Shown here one piece after another: positions 1-6,572 of a stretch of DNA of 9,005 bases. Under the pieces are notes generated by a model. That model did no database searches. It was given only the letters and a program-made list of their open reading frames with translations, and was not told the origin of the DNA. Position 1 is the first letter of the stretch. The number at the start of each line of letters is the position of its first letter. Source of the stretch: an uncultured Polyangiaceae bacterium (GTDB lineage: Bacteria; Myxococcota_A; Polyangia; Polyangiales; Polyangiaceae); NCBI GenBank assembly GCA_938004815.1, contig CALKVR010000878.1, positions 1 through 9,005 on the forward strand, in the 5' to 3' direction. The translations under genes were made by a program, and so were the position numbers.

Positions 1-469
1 CGATCGAGCCGGTGAGGTTGCACATGAACCAGGCGTTGGGGTTGTCGGCCTCGATGTAGGGGTCGCCGCGCTCGTTCTTGAACCCCGCCAAGATCGCGTA
101 GAGCTCGTCGGGGGTGGGCGCGGCGGGGATGGGCAGGATCGCTCCGCCTTGGGTGTTCGCGCCGTGACAGTTGGGCAGTGAGCAGCCGCCGCCGCTCCGC
201 GGCGCGAGGGGTGCGACGAGTATCGGGAACACGTCGTCGCGGAACGTCTTGGTGCAGTTGTTCGTGTCGAGCGCGACGACGCATTGGATCGCGTTCTTGC
301 GCTGCGGCCCGCCGGGCGGCCCGTACGGGCACTCGTCGTCACGGTTCTCTTCGACGGTGTCGTCGGGACAAACCGCATCGCCCACGCTGCACGAGCTCAT
401 GAGCAGACCAGCGGGGGCGGCGGCGAGGGGAACGAGCAGGAGCCACCGGACGAGCATCCTGAGACGCAT
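1..469 (-). CDS. Secreted lipoprotein with CX4CH heme-type motif, 3' part missing
   Basis: This frame reads from an ATG at 469 down to base 1 with no stop, so 156 residues are visible and the C-terminus lies outside the window. The N-terminus has basic residues (R2, R4, R8), a hydrophobic stretch at about 9-24 and a lipobox-like MSSC with Cys27, so it is probably a lipoprotein anchored in the cell envelope. The mature part is Cys-rich (34, 47, 63, 72, 96, 101, 150). Residues 96-102 read CSLPNCH, a CX4CH pattern. CX4CH is a known variant of the c-type heme attachment site, and myxobacterial secreted proteins often carry such motifs, but no axial ligand can be assigned from this fragment. A GAGG lies 4 bases before the ATG; a second ATG at codon 5 is an alternative start. 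It is divergent from the thioredoxin-like gene. Coding is well supported; the heme role is inference and the family is not recognised. Confidence 0.72.
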   Translation of the reverse strand, partial: MRLRMLVRWLLLVPLAAAPAGLLMSSCSVGDAVCPDDTVEENRDDECPYGPPGGPQRKNAIQCVVALDTNNCTKTFRDDVFPILVAPLAPRSGGGCSLPNCHGANTQGGAILPIPAAPTPDELYAILAGFKNERGDPYIEADNPNAWFMCNLTGSI

Positions 470-522
470 GTTGCCTCAGCGGCCGAGCCGCGGAAAGGGC
501 TTCGAGCGTCTCGTCGGTGTGG

Positions 523-543
523 CCGAAGGCCCGGGGCTTTCGG
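523..543. promoter_or_regulatory. 21-bp palindrome in a divergent promoter region
   Basis: The arms CCGAAGGCCC (523-532) and GGGCTTTCGG (534-543) pair over all 10 positions, with one G-T wobble, around a single central G. The palindrome lies inside the 110-bp space between two divergently transcribed lipoprotein genes, 36 bases before the ATG at 580. It could be an operator bound by a dimeric regulator or a hairpin in the 5' leader of the thioredoxin-like gene. No T-run follows, so it does not look like a simple terminator. No convincing -35/-10 pair could be picked out in this GC-rich spacer. The function is inferred. Confidence 0.35.
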
Positions 544-566
544 TAAGCTGCGCCGCGTCCACGTTT

Positions 567-572
567 AAGGAG
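567..572 (+). promoter_or_regulatory. Strong Shine-Dalgarno site for the thioredoxin-like gene
   Basis: AAGGAG sits 7 bases before the ATG at 580. It is the clearest ribosome binding site in the window and fixes the start of the downstream lipoprotein gene. Confidence 0.85.
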
Positions 573-579
573 ATCCAAG

Positions 580-1170
580 ATGAGCAAGTCTCGCGTCACC
601 CGCATCGTTTCCCTCCTGGCCGTCGGGTCTGCCCTGGTCGCGGCGGGTTGCGGCGGGGGCAGCAGCAGCGGGGGCTCCACCACGCCGGATGGCGAGGGCA
701 CCTCGACGCCCGCGACGAGCGGCGGCGAAACGCCCTCGGGCGGCGGGGCCGCCGAGATTCAGGGCACCTTCATCACCGGTGACGGCCCCAAGACGCTGGC
801 CGACGCCAAGGGCAAGGTGGTCATCGTCGACTTCTGGGCGACGTACTGCCAGCCCTGCAAAAAGTCGTTCCCCAAGTACCAAGAGCTCGTGGAGCAGTTC
901 GGCGGCGACCTCGCCGTCATTGCCGTCTCGGTCGACGAGCCGGGCGACGTCGACGAGTCGAAGCTCAAGGAGTTCGCCTCGTCCACGAAGGTGAAGTTCC
1001 CGATCATCTGGGACAAGGAGCACAAGACGGCCGAGGCCTACAAGCCGCCGAAGATGCCGACGTCGTACATCATCGACAAAGACGGCAACATCGCGCACCA
1101 GCACGCCGGCTACGAGAGCGGCGAAGAAGAGAAGATCGCCGAAGAGGTCAAGAAGCTCCTCGGCAAGTAG
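580..1170 (+). CDS. TlpA/ResA-like thioredoxin-fold lipoprotein
   Basis: A 196-residue envelope thiol-disulfide oxidoreductase. The N-terminus has basic residues, a hydrophobic stretch (about 9-23) and a lipobox ending in Cys24. A flexible Gly/Ser/Thr/Pro linker follows (about 25-58), and the thioredoxin fold occupies about 62-195. The active site is WATYCQPC with redox Cys90 and Cys93, and the cis-proline is Pro160 in the KMPTSYIID strand. These features match the AhpC/TSA-TlpA-ResA group, whose members reduce or shuffle disulfides outside the cytoplasm and often serve cytochrome c maturation. The partner here is unknown. The neighbour across the divergent spacer is a Cys-rich lipoprotein with a CX4CH motif, which is suggestive only. 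The start is set by AAGGAG 7 bases upstream. The gene seems to be monocistronic, since the next gene converges on it. The lipoprotein nature and fold are clear; the substrate is not. Confidence 0.93.
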   Translation: MSKSRVTRIVSLLAVGSALVAAGCGGGSSSGGSTTPDGEGTSTPATSGGETPSGGGAAEIQGTFITGDGPKTLADAKGKVVIVDFWATYCQPCKKSFPKYQELVEQFGGDLAVIAVSVDEPGDVDESKLKEFASSTKVKFPIIWDKEHKTAEAYKPPKMPTSYIIDKDGNIAHQHAGYESGEEEKIAEEVKKLLGK

Positions 1171-1210
1171 CCGCCAACTGCGTGGATGTGCCGGAGTCCG
1201 CGACGGCGCG

Positions 1211-1331
1211 GGCGGCGGAGTGGTTTTCGCCGAGAGCGAGCGAGGTCAGCGGCGAGTGGCGCGGAGCGTACGGTACGCGAGCACGCTCGACGGTGAGATC
1301 GCGAAGCTATCGGCGAAAAACACCCGCCGCC
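1211..1331. repeat. Long imperfect inverted repeat between convergent genes
   Basis: The left arm (1211-1271) and the reverse complement of the right arm (1273-1331) align along almost their whole length. The outer part is strongest: GGCGGCGG, then GTG, then TTTTCGCCGA, then AGC occur in both arms with only one inserted base and two substitutions. The tip is GCGTAC-G-GTACGC, with a single-base centre at 1272. The middle of the arms matches less well. The element fills the space between a plus gene ending at 1170 and a minus gene whose stop codon (1333-1335) starts 2 bases beyond it. A single transcript from either side could fold it into one long hairpin, so a bidirectional terminator is plausible. 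A dispersed palindromic element (REP- or MITE-like) is the other option. No transposase is present and no target-site duplication was found. Confidence 0.65.
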
Positions 1332-1332
1332 A

Positions 1333-2970
1333 CTACTCGGAGCGGCCACCGCCGCACCGCTTGTCGCCGCGGGTGACGACGACGACGTCGTAGTCACCCG
1401 CCGCGAGATCGCGCGGGACGACGGCGGTGCCTTCGTACTTGCCGTCGTCGTCCGTCGAGAGCGAGCCGATGACGCGACCGCTCACCTCGGCCGAGCTGAC
1501 GACGACGTCCACGCGGACGTTCGCGCAGGCGCGGCCGCCCTGCACGACGCGGCCCGAGACGCGGAGGGCCGAGCCGCGGCGAATCGTCTTTTCGACGACG
1601 TCGAGCTCGACCGACGACGGCGGCAGGTCGGGGTTCGAGGGCGTAGGCTGGGTGGGATCGCCACCGTTCTGGAACGGCGACGCCGACGACCCGCTGGGGT
1701 CGCTGCTGCTCTGGGACGCATCGCCGCCGCCCGAGCCGGTCGGAACGTCGTTCTGGTCCTTGTCGGCGAGGTTCTGACCCGAGCCCTGCTCCGCGCCCTC
1801 GGGCCAGGTGTACGGGTCCTGCGGCGGCTGGTGCTGCGGCCGGGTGGGATCGCGGTCCTGATCGAGGTTGAGCGCGGCACCGCCGAGATCGATCCGGTGC
1901 CACAGCGTTCCGTCGTAGACCTCGACCCAGGCGTGGGCCTCGTTCACGACCATGCGCGTGGGGATGCCGAGCTCGAGCGCGGTCACCAGGAACGCAAACG
2001 CGCGGTGGCGGCAGACGCCCTTCTTCGACAGGGCGAGGTCCAAGTAGATGTCGCCATGGGTCTTGGGCGGGTCGTCCGAAGGCTGGAACGCGCGGTAGTA
2101 CTCGACCATGCGCGTGACCGCGTCGCGCGGGCTCATCGACCGCGAGATGCCGATGGCCTCGAAGACGCGCGCGGCTTGATCGGCGTGGGGCGCGAACGCC
2201 GGCATGTAGGGCTTCAGGGCGTCGAAGCTCGCGTTCTTGTCGAAGTCGCTGCCGAACGCGGCGCGAGGGATCGCGAGCTGCATGACGAGCCGGACGCGCT
2301 TGCGCTCGCTCCCGCGGATGAACCAGTTCTCGGCGCCGTCTTTGAGCAGCGAGACCGATGCGTCGGGCGAGACGTGCATCTTGAGGACGCGCGCGCCGGG
2401 GCCGACGGTAGGGATGCGCACCAGATCGTCGGGCAAGAGCTCGACCGAGAAATCGCCGTAGAACGACTCGTCGTCGGCGTTGACGCTGCCGGTCACGGGC
2501 AAGACGCTCGTCGCCTTGTTGGCGACCCCGAGCACGTAGTCCTTGTCGACGGTGTCGAAGGCGCGCAGCCGCTTGAAAGGCGCCGTGGATGGCGAGAACG
2601 GGTCGTCGTAGTTCTCGATGTCGGGCTGCCGCGTGTCGCGGTCGGGCTGGTACGTGCTCTCGGGGCCGTCGTCGGTCGTGCCCCCCGTGTAGAGGTGGTC
2701 GGCGTCGGGCGGCTTGGCCGGGTCGGGCGCGGTCGCGACGCCGCTCGGGGTCTCGATCGCCGCCGGCAGGTTGCCGTCGAGCGTCGTGGCGGCGAGCCGC
2801 ACGTCCTCGTTCGGGTCCGGCGGGACGAACTCGTGCAGACGAGAGCTCTGGCCGACGTCCTGCGCGCCCGCGGGCTGGGCGACGAGCGCGAGGATCGCCA
2901 GGCCGGCTGCCACCCAGCCCGCCTGAACCCGCCTGCGCCACGCTTGCACCGCGCTCATCGACGAGGACAT
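1333..2970 (-). CDS. Secreted transglutaminase-like protein with C-terminal Ig-like domain
   Basis: A 545-residue exported protein. A signal peptide with R12-R14, a hydrophobic core at about 17-31 and a likely cut after AGA at residue 36 heads the protein. An acidic, Pro-rich segment (about 37-130) and an unrecognised region (about 131-300) follow. The transglutaminase-like core (about 300-370) shows the papain-like triad in order: Cys320 in KGVCRHRA, His346 in EAHAWVEVY and Asp361 in WHRIDLG. Residues about 375-445 are a Gln/Ser/Gly/Pro linker, and about 450-545 look like an Ig-like or carboxypeptidase-regulatory beta-sandwich with GRV, TDDDGKY and GDYDVVVV strands. Transglutaminase-like proteins may be peptidases, crosslinkers or amidases, and the substrate is not predictable here. 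The frame stays open upstream to 3129, but that extension overlaps the end of pcnB and precedes the signal peptide, so the ATG at 2970 is preferred; ATG at 2958 is an alternative. Neither has a clear Shine-Dalgarno site. It lies 49 bp after pcnB. Confidence 0.88.
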   Translation of the reverse strand: MSSSMSAVQAWRRRVQAGWVAAGLAILALVAQPAGAQDVGQSSRLHEFVPPDPNEDVRLAATTLDGNLPAAIETPSGVATAPDPAKPPDADHLYTGGTTDDGPESTYQPDRDTRQPDIENYDDPFSPSTAPFKRLRAFDTVDKDYVLGVANKATSVLPVTGSVNADDESFYGDFSVELLPDDLVRIPTVGPGARVLKMHVSPDASVSLLKDGAENWFIRGSERKRVRLVMQLAIPRAAFGSDFDKNASFDALKPYMPAFAPHADQAARVFEAIGISRSMSPRDAVTRMVEYYRAFQPSDDPPKTHGDIYLDLALSKKGVCRHRAFAFLVTALELGIPTRMVVNEAHAWVEVYDGTLWHRIDLGGAALNLDQDRDPTRPQHQPPQDPYTWPEGAEQGSGQNLADKDQNDVPTGSGGGDASQSSSDPSGSSASPFQNGGDPTQPTPSNPDLPPSSVELDVVEKTIRRGSALRVSGRVVQGGRACANVRVDVVVSSAEVSGRVIGSLSTDDDGKYEGTAVVPRDLAAGDYDVVVVTRGDKRCGGGRSE

Positions 2971-3019
2971 GAAAGCACGGCGCGGCAGAAGTTCCACCCC
3001 CGAGGGGCGGCGGAGGCGA

Positions 3020-4546
3020 TCAATGGCGCGGCGTGGGGCGCGGGCGCCCAGCGGCCGGTGGCCGGGGCCCGGGCGGCCGGAGGCGAGGCCCGGCGAGCGC
3101 GCGACCGCCCGGCTCGCGACCGAGGGCATCGCGCATCGACGTCACGAGCTCGGTGTCGGCGCCGCGCGCGTAGAGGTCGGCCTCGGCGACGTCGAGGGCG
3201 AGCTCGAAGAGCTCGGTCCGCGCGAACCGGCCTGCTTTGCCGCTGACGAGCCGCGGCAAGACGGCGACGATGCGGCGCATGGCGTCGGCGAAGCGCCGCG
3301 GCACCGACAGCCGCTCGATGATCGGCTCGAGCAGCTCGGCGGACGCGGCGCCCCGATCGCGCGCGCCTTCCATGACCTCTTTCAGGGGCTCGAGGAGGAG
3401 CAGCGTCCAGAGGACGGCGTCGTCGAGCGGGCGCTGCTCGGCGATACGCCGGTCGGCGAACTCGAGGAGGCGAAAGACACGGTCGCCGGGCGAGCGCTCG
3501 GTGCCGAACGAGTCGTAGAGGAGCGCCGCGAGCTCCGGCAAGAGCACGTCGAGCACGCCCGTCTCCCACGCCAAGAAGATGGTCCGGCGAGCCTGGCCCC
3601 CACGCATCAGGCGAAGGATCTCCTCGGAGAGGCGAGGTCGAGCCGCGAGCTCGAGCGTGTTGCGACAGCCGACGATGGCGTCGTAGACCTCGGGCGCGAG
3701 GCCGAGATCGAGGCGCCCGGCGAACTTCAGCGCGCGGAGGATGCGGACCGGGTCTTCGCGAAAACGCACGGTCGGCTCGCCGATCGTGTTCACGACACGG
3801 CGCTGGATGTCGGGGAGGCCTCCGGTCCAATCGAGGATCTGGCTCGCTTCGAGATCGTAAAAGAGCGCGTTGATCGTGAAGTCGCGGCGGCTCGCGTCCT
3901 CGTGCGCCTCGCCGAAGACGTTGTCGCTGCGGATGAGGAGGTGGGCCGCGTCGTGCGACCGCGGCTCGGCGCCGTCGTCTTCGACGTCTTCGTGCGGATT
4001 GCGCCGGAACGTGGCGACCTCGATCACCTTGCCGCCGCCGAAGAGGACGTGAACGAGGCGGAACCGCCGGCCGATCACGCGCGAGTTGCGGAACAGCTCG
4101 CGCACCTGCTCGGGGCGGGCGCTCGTCGCGACGTCGAAGTCCTTGGGCTTGCCGCCGAGGAGCAGATCACGCACGCAGCCGCCGACGAGGTAGGCCTCGT
4201 AGCCGTGGCGCACGAGGCGACGCACGACCTTTTGCACGTCGGGGTCGATCTTGTCGTCGTCGAGACGAACCGCGTAGCGCGGCGGAACCGCGGCTACGTT
4301 GGCAGGCGGCGCGGCGCGAGGCGGCTCGGACCCGCGGTCGTCGCGGGCGCGCGAAGGGGGGCGCTCGGCGGAGGGGGCCGCCGGCGGCGCGTCGAGGGAG
4401 GCGGTGGAGACGGAGCGCGTGGAGCGGCGAACCTTGGAACGGCGCCGCGCTTCGGGCGGGTCTCCCGGCTCGTCGCTCGGCGACGCGACATCGGGAGGGA
4501 GGGTGGAGATGCGCCCAGGAGGACCCTGGGGATCGCTCGGTGTCAT
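3020..4546 (-). CDS. pcnB: Poly(A) polymerase PcnB (class II nucleotidyltransferase)
   Basis: A 508-residue protein that adds 3' poly(A) tails to RNA in the cytoplasm, marking transcripts for decay. Motifs are in family order: YLVGGCVRDLLLG (about 119-131), KDFDVAT with the metal-binding Asp136 and Asp138, GRRFRLVHVLFG followed by IEVATFRR (about 159-182), EDASRRDFTINALFYD (about 216-231), GGLPDIQ (about 242-248) and REDPVRILRALKFAGRL (about 263-279). The RRFRLVHV and IEVATFR pattern is typical of PcnB rather than of the CCA-adding enzyme, which shares the same fold. Two low-complexity ends are unusual: about 90 residues of Pro/Arg/Ser-rich sequence before the catalytic domain, and a Gly/Pro/Arg-rich tail over the last 30 residues. 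The ATG at 4546 is chosen. The frame also has an in-frame GTG at 4600, and neither start has a good ribosome binding site. It follows the kinase gene by 123 bp on the same strand. Confidence 0.92.
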   Translation of the reverse strand: MTPSDPQGPPGRISTLPPDVASPSDEPGDPPEARRRSKVRRSTRSVSTASLDAPPAAPSAERPPSRARDDRGSEPPRAAPPANVAAVPPRYAVRLDDDKIDPDVQKVVRRLVRHGYEAYLVGGCVRDLLLGGKPKDFDVATSARPEQVRELFRNSRVIGRRFRLVHVLFGGGKVIEVATFRRNPHEDVEDDGAEPRSHDAAHLLIRSDNVFGEAHEDASRRDFTINALFYDLEASQILDWTGGLPDIQRRVVNTIGEPTVRFREDPVRILRALKFAGRLDLGLAPEVYDAIVGCRNTLELAARPRLSEEILRLMRGGQARRTIFLAWETGVLDVLLPELAALLYDSFGTERSPGDRVFRLLEFADRRIAEQRPLDDAVLWTLLLLEPLKEVMEGARDRGAASAELLEPIIERLSVPRRFADAMRRIVAVLPRLVSGKAGRFARTELFELALDVAEADLYARGADTELVTSMRDALGREPGGRALAGPRLRPPGPRPPAAGRPRPTPRH

Positions 4547-4669
4547 GAGAAGAGACGTGTCCTGATTCGAGCCCCCGGCGAGCGCGACGTTGCGCCCCAC
4601 GGCGGTGGGCTACCTGACCGGAATAGCAGAGCGGACGGGTGGCGGCAAAGGGCGCCGGAGCGGGGCGCG

Positions 4670-5563
4670 TCAGGTCGCCGCGACCTCCGGAACGGAGGCT
4701 AAGGCCTCGATAAATTGAGACATTGTTTCGTATCGGGCACCCGGATCCTTGGCGAGAGCGCGGTGGATGATGGCCTCGAGCGCTGGCGACGCGCCGCGAG
4801 CCGGAGGCGGCGGCACGGTCGCGTGCTGGTGCACGAGCTCGACCCAGGTGCGACCACGAAAGGGCGCGGCGCCGGTCACCGCCTCGAAGAGCACGACACC
4901 CAGCGAGTAGATATCCGCCGGCGGCGCGCCGACCACGCCCTCGGCCTGCTCGGGCGCGAGGTAGCCGGGCGTCCCCACGAAGCCGGTCGTGACGGTGATG
5001 CGGCGGTTGTGGGAGACCGGCGCGTCCTCGCCCGCGATCCACGCCGACCCGAAGTCGACGATCTTGGGGATCTCCCTGCCGTCGGCCGAGTGGACCAGAA
5101 AGATGTTCTCGGGCTTCACGTCGCGGTGGGTCACGCCGGCGTCGTGCGCGGCCGCGAGCCCGCGGCCCGCGGCCAGCACGACGCGGATCGCGCGCGCGGG
5201 CGCGAGGCGCTTCTGCGACGCGAGCAGGTCGGCCAGATCGACGCCGACGAGGTGCTCTGCCAGAAACCAGTGGAGCCCCGACGAACGAACCGCGGGCGCG
5301 AAGACCTCGACCACGTTGGCGTGCTTGACGCGGATACCTGCCCGCGCCTCGCGCTCGAAGCGAGCGCACGCGTCCTTGCGGTCGTCGAGCTCTGGCCGCA
5401 GAACCTTGGCGACCGCCACCTCGCGCGTCGCGGGGCCGGCGGGCCGCGCGAGGAACAGGTGGGCGAGGCCGCCGCTCGCGAGGTACTGCGTGAGCCGCCA
5501 GCGTTCGTCGCCGAACGAGAGCTCGGTGCCGACGATCGACTCGGGGGTCGCCGCGGCGCTCAC
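4670..5563 (-). CDS. Cytosolic Hanks-type Ser/Thr protein kinase
   Basis: A 297-residue protein that is essentially one kinase domain, with no membrane segment and no sensor domain. The catalytic set is complete: nucleotide loop LASGGLAHLFLA (28-39), Lys53 in VAVAKV, Glu72 in the C-helix, HRDVKPEN (146-153), DFGSAW (170-175), GTPGYLAPEQ (197-206) and DIYSLGVVLFE (217-227). It should therefore be active. The first and third loop glycines are Ala29 and Ala34, a relaxed loop also seen in many myxobacterial kinases. Its substrate cannot be read from sequence. The start is GTG at 5563, and GTGA overlaps the gluQ stop codon (TGA at 5560-5562), which implies translational coupling and co-transcription with gluQ. 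pcnB follows 123 bp downstream, so the kinase sits between two RNA-modifying enzymes. The family is certain; the biological role is unknown. Confidence 0.93.
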   Translation of the reverse strand: MSAAATPESIVGTELSFGDERWRLTQYLASGGLAHLFLARPAGPATREVAVAKVLRPELDDRKDACARFEREARAGIRVKHANVVEVFAPAVRSSGLHWFLAEHLVGVDLADLLASQKRLAPARAIRVVLAAGRGLAAAHDAGVTHRDVKPENIFLVHSADGREIPKIVDFGSAWIAGEDAPVSHNRRITVTTGFVGTPGYLAPEQAEGVVGAPPADIYSLGVVLFEAVTGAAPFRGRTWVELVHQHATVPPPPARGASPALEAIIHRALAKDPGARYETMSQFIEALASVPEVAAT

Positions 5564-6522
5564 GCCGCGCCCCGCTCTTCGAGGCTGGGCGGCACACGGA
5601 CCGGCCCCGGGGGAAACGCGCGCGGATCGAAGGCGGCGGCGAGCGCACCGACCGGGTCTGCGCTCTCGGCGGCAGCGCGCTGCCCGTAGGCGGCGGCCAC
5701 CGTTCGCAGGATCTCGCCAGGGAGCGCTCCCCTCGCACGCTGACCGCCCACGGTCGCGGCGGGGCTCCGCTTGGCGAGGCGCGCGCCGTCGGCCCCGACG
5801 AGGAGCGGGACGTGCAGGTAGCGGGGGGGCGCTGCGCCCAAGAGCCGCGCGAGCTCGGCTTGCCGAGCGGCGGAGGGCCGCAGGTCGTCGCCGCGGACGA
5901 CTTCGGTGATGCCCATCGCGACGTCGTCGACGACGACCGCCAGCTGGTAGGCGAAGACCCCGTCGCCGCGCTTCAGCACGAAATCACCTACCGACGCGGC
6001 GACGTCCTCGACGACGGCGCCGAGAACGGCGTCGTCGTAGCTGACAGGACCGTCAGGAACACGGAGCCGCACGGCCGGGGGCCGCTTGAACGCTCGCTCG
6101 CGCATGCCGAAGACGGCGCACGTGCCGGGGTAGCGCGGACCCTCTTCGCCGGCGTGCGGCGCGCTCGCCGCGCGCGCGATCTCTGCCCGCGAACAGTCAC
6201 ACAGGTAGGTGTGACCGAGGCGGGCGAGATGATCGATCGCGGCCTGGTAGAGCGAGAGCCGCTCGGATTGGCGGTACGGCCCGAAGGGCCCGCCCACCGC
6301 GGGGCTCTCGTCGAACCGGATCCCCAGCCAGTCGAGGTCGCGCGCTTGTTCGACCTCGGCGCCCGCCACGATGCGCGGGGGGTCCAGGTCCTCCACACGG
6401 CAGACGAGCACGCCGTCCGCGCGCCGCGCGGCGGCGGCGGCGAACAGCGCGGTCGCGACGCTCCCGAGGTGGAGCGCGCCCGTGGGGGACGGAGCAAAGC
6501 GACCGCGGTAACGCACGAGCAT
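5560..6522 (-). CDS. gluQ: Glutamyl-Q tRNA(Asp) synthetase
   Basis: A 320-residue truncated relative of glutamyl-tRNA synthetase that lacks the anticodon-binding domain. The family activates glutamate with ATP and attaches it to queuosine at position 34 of tRNA-Asp in the cytoplasm. Visible features are GRFAPSPTGALHLGS (7-21, with the HIGH-type HLGS), RVEDLDPPR (42-50), the zinc site Cys108, Cys110, Tyr131 and Cys135 (CDC, then YPGTC), VVRGDDLRPS (208-217), and the KMSKS-like loop RLAKRSPA (248-255). That loop is KRSP instead of the usual KxSK, and Ala-Lys-Arg variants are known in other GluQ proteins. Length and Cys pattern separate it from full-length GltX. The ATG at 6522 is reported, but an AAAAAGG abuts it with no spacing, and the GTG at 6516 lies 6 bases after that site, so GTG may be the true start. 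It heads a minus-strand cluster with the kinase and pcnB. Its function implies that the host makes queuosine. Confidence 0.93.
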   Translation of the reverse strand: MLVRYRGRFAPSPTGALHLGSVATALFAAAAARRADGVLVCRVEDLDPPRIVAGAEVEQARDLDWLGIRFDESPAVGGPFGPYRQSERLSLYQAAIDHLARLGHTYLCDCSRAEIARAASAPHAGEEGPRYPGTCAVFGMRERAFKRPPAVRLRVPDGPVSYDDAVLGAVVEDVAASVGDFVLKRGDGVFAYQLAVVVDDVAMGITEVVRGDDLRPSAARQAELARLLGAAPPRYLHVPLLVGADGARLAKRSPAATVGGQRARGALPGEILRTVAAAYGQRAAAESADPVGALAAAFDPRAFPPGPVRVPPSLEERGAA

Positions 6523-6529
6523 CCTTTTT
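6523..6529 (-). promoter_or_regulatory. Ribosome binding site that bears on the gluQ start
   Basis: Read on the minus strand this is AAAAAGG. It touches the ATG at 6522 directly, which is too close for normal use, but it is spaced 6 bases from the in-frame GTG at 6516. It therefore favours GTG as the start and a protein two residues shorter. It also lies in the 50-bp divergent spacer shared with the M50 protease gene. Confidence 0.4.
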
Positions 6530-6572
6530 CACTCACCACGGGAGCCGGCGCAAGCTACAGCCTAGCTGCCGT

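Noticed and set aside
1211..1331. Insertion sequence or CRISPR-like array at the inverted repeat.
   Set aside because: There is no transposase, no target-site duplication that I could see, and only one pair of arms rather than spaced direct repeats.
2971..3129. N-terminal extension of the transglutaminase-like frame up to 3129.
   Set aside because: It overlaps the coding end of pcnB, is Arg/Pro-rich, and would bury the signal peptide internally.
1831..3246. Long plus-strand open frame opposite the transglutaminase-like gene and the pcnB 3' end.
   Set aside because: It is Arg/Val/Ala-rich with no motif and mirrors well-supported minus-strand genes. Such mirror frames are expected when third positions are mostly G or C.
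3020..4546. CCA-adding enzyme instead of poly(A) polymerase.
   Set aside because: The GRRFRLVHV and IEVATFR motifs and the gluQ neighbour fit PcnB better, although both enzymes share the class II fold.
2969..4702. Long plus-strand open frame of about 577 codons opposite pcnB.
   Set aside because: The opposite strand shows the full PcnB motif set. The plus frame has biased composition, no domain and no ribosome binding site.
4167..5738. Minus-strand open frame of about 523 codons spanning the pcnB-kinase junction.
   Set aside because: It is a shifted frame of the kinase and pcnB region, strongly Arg-rich, without any recognisable motif.
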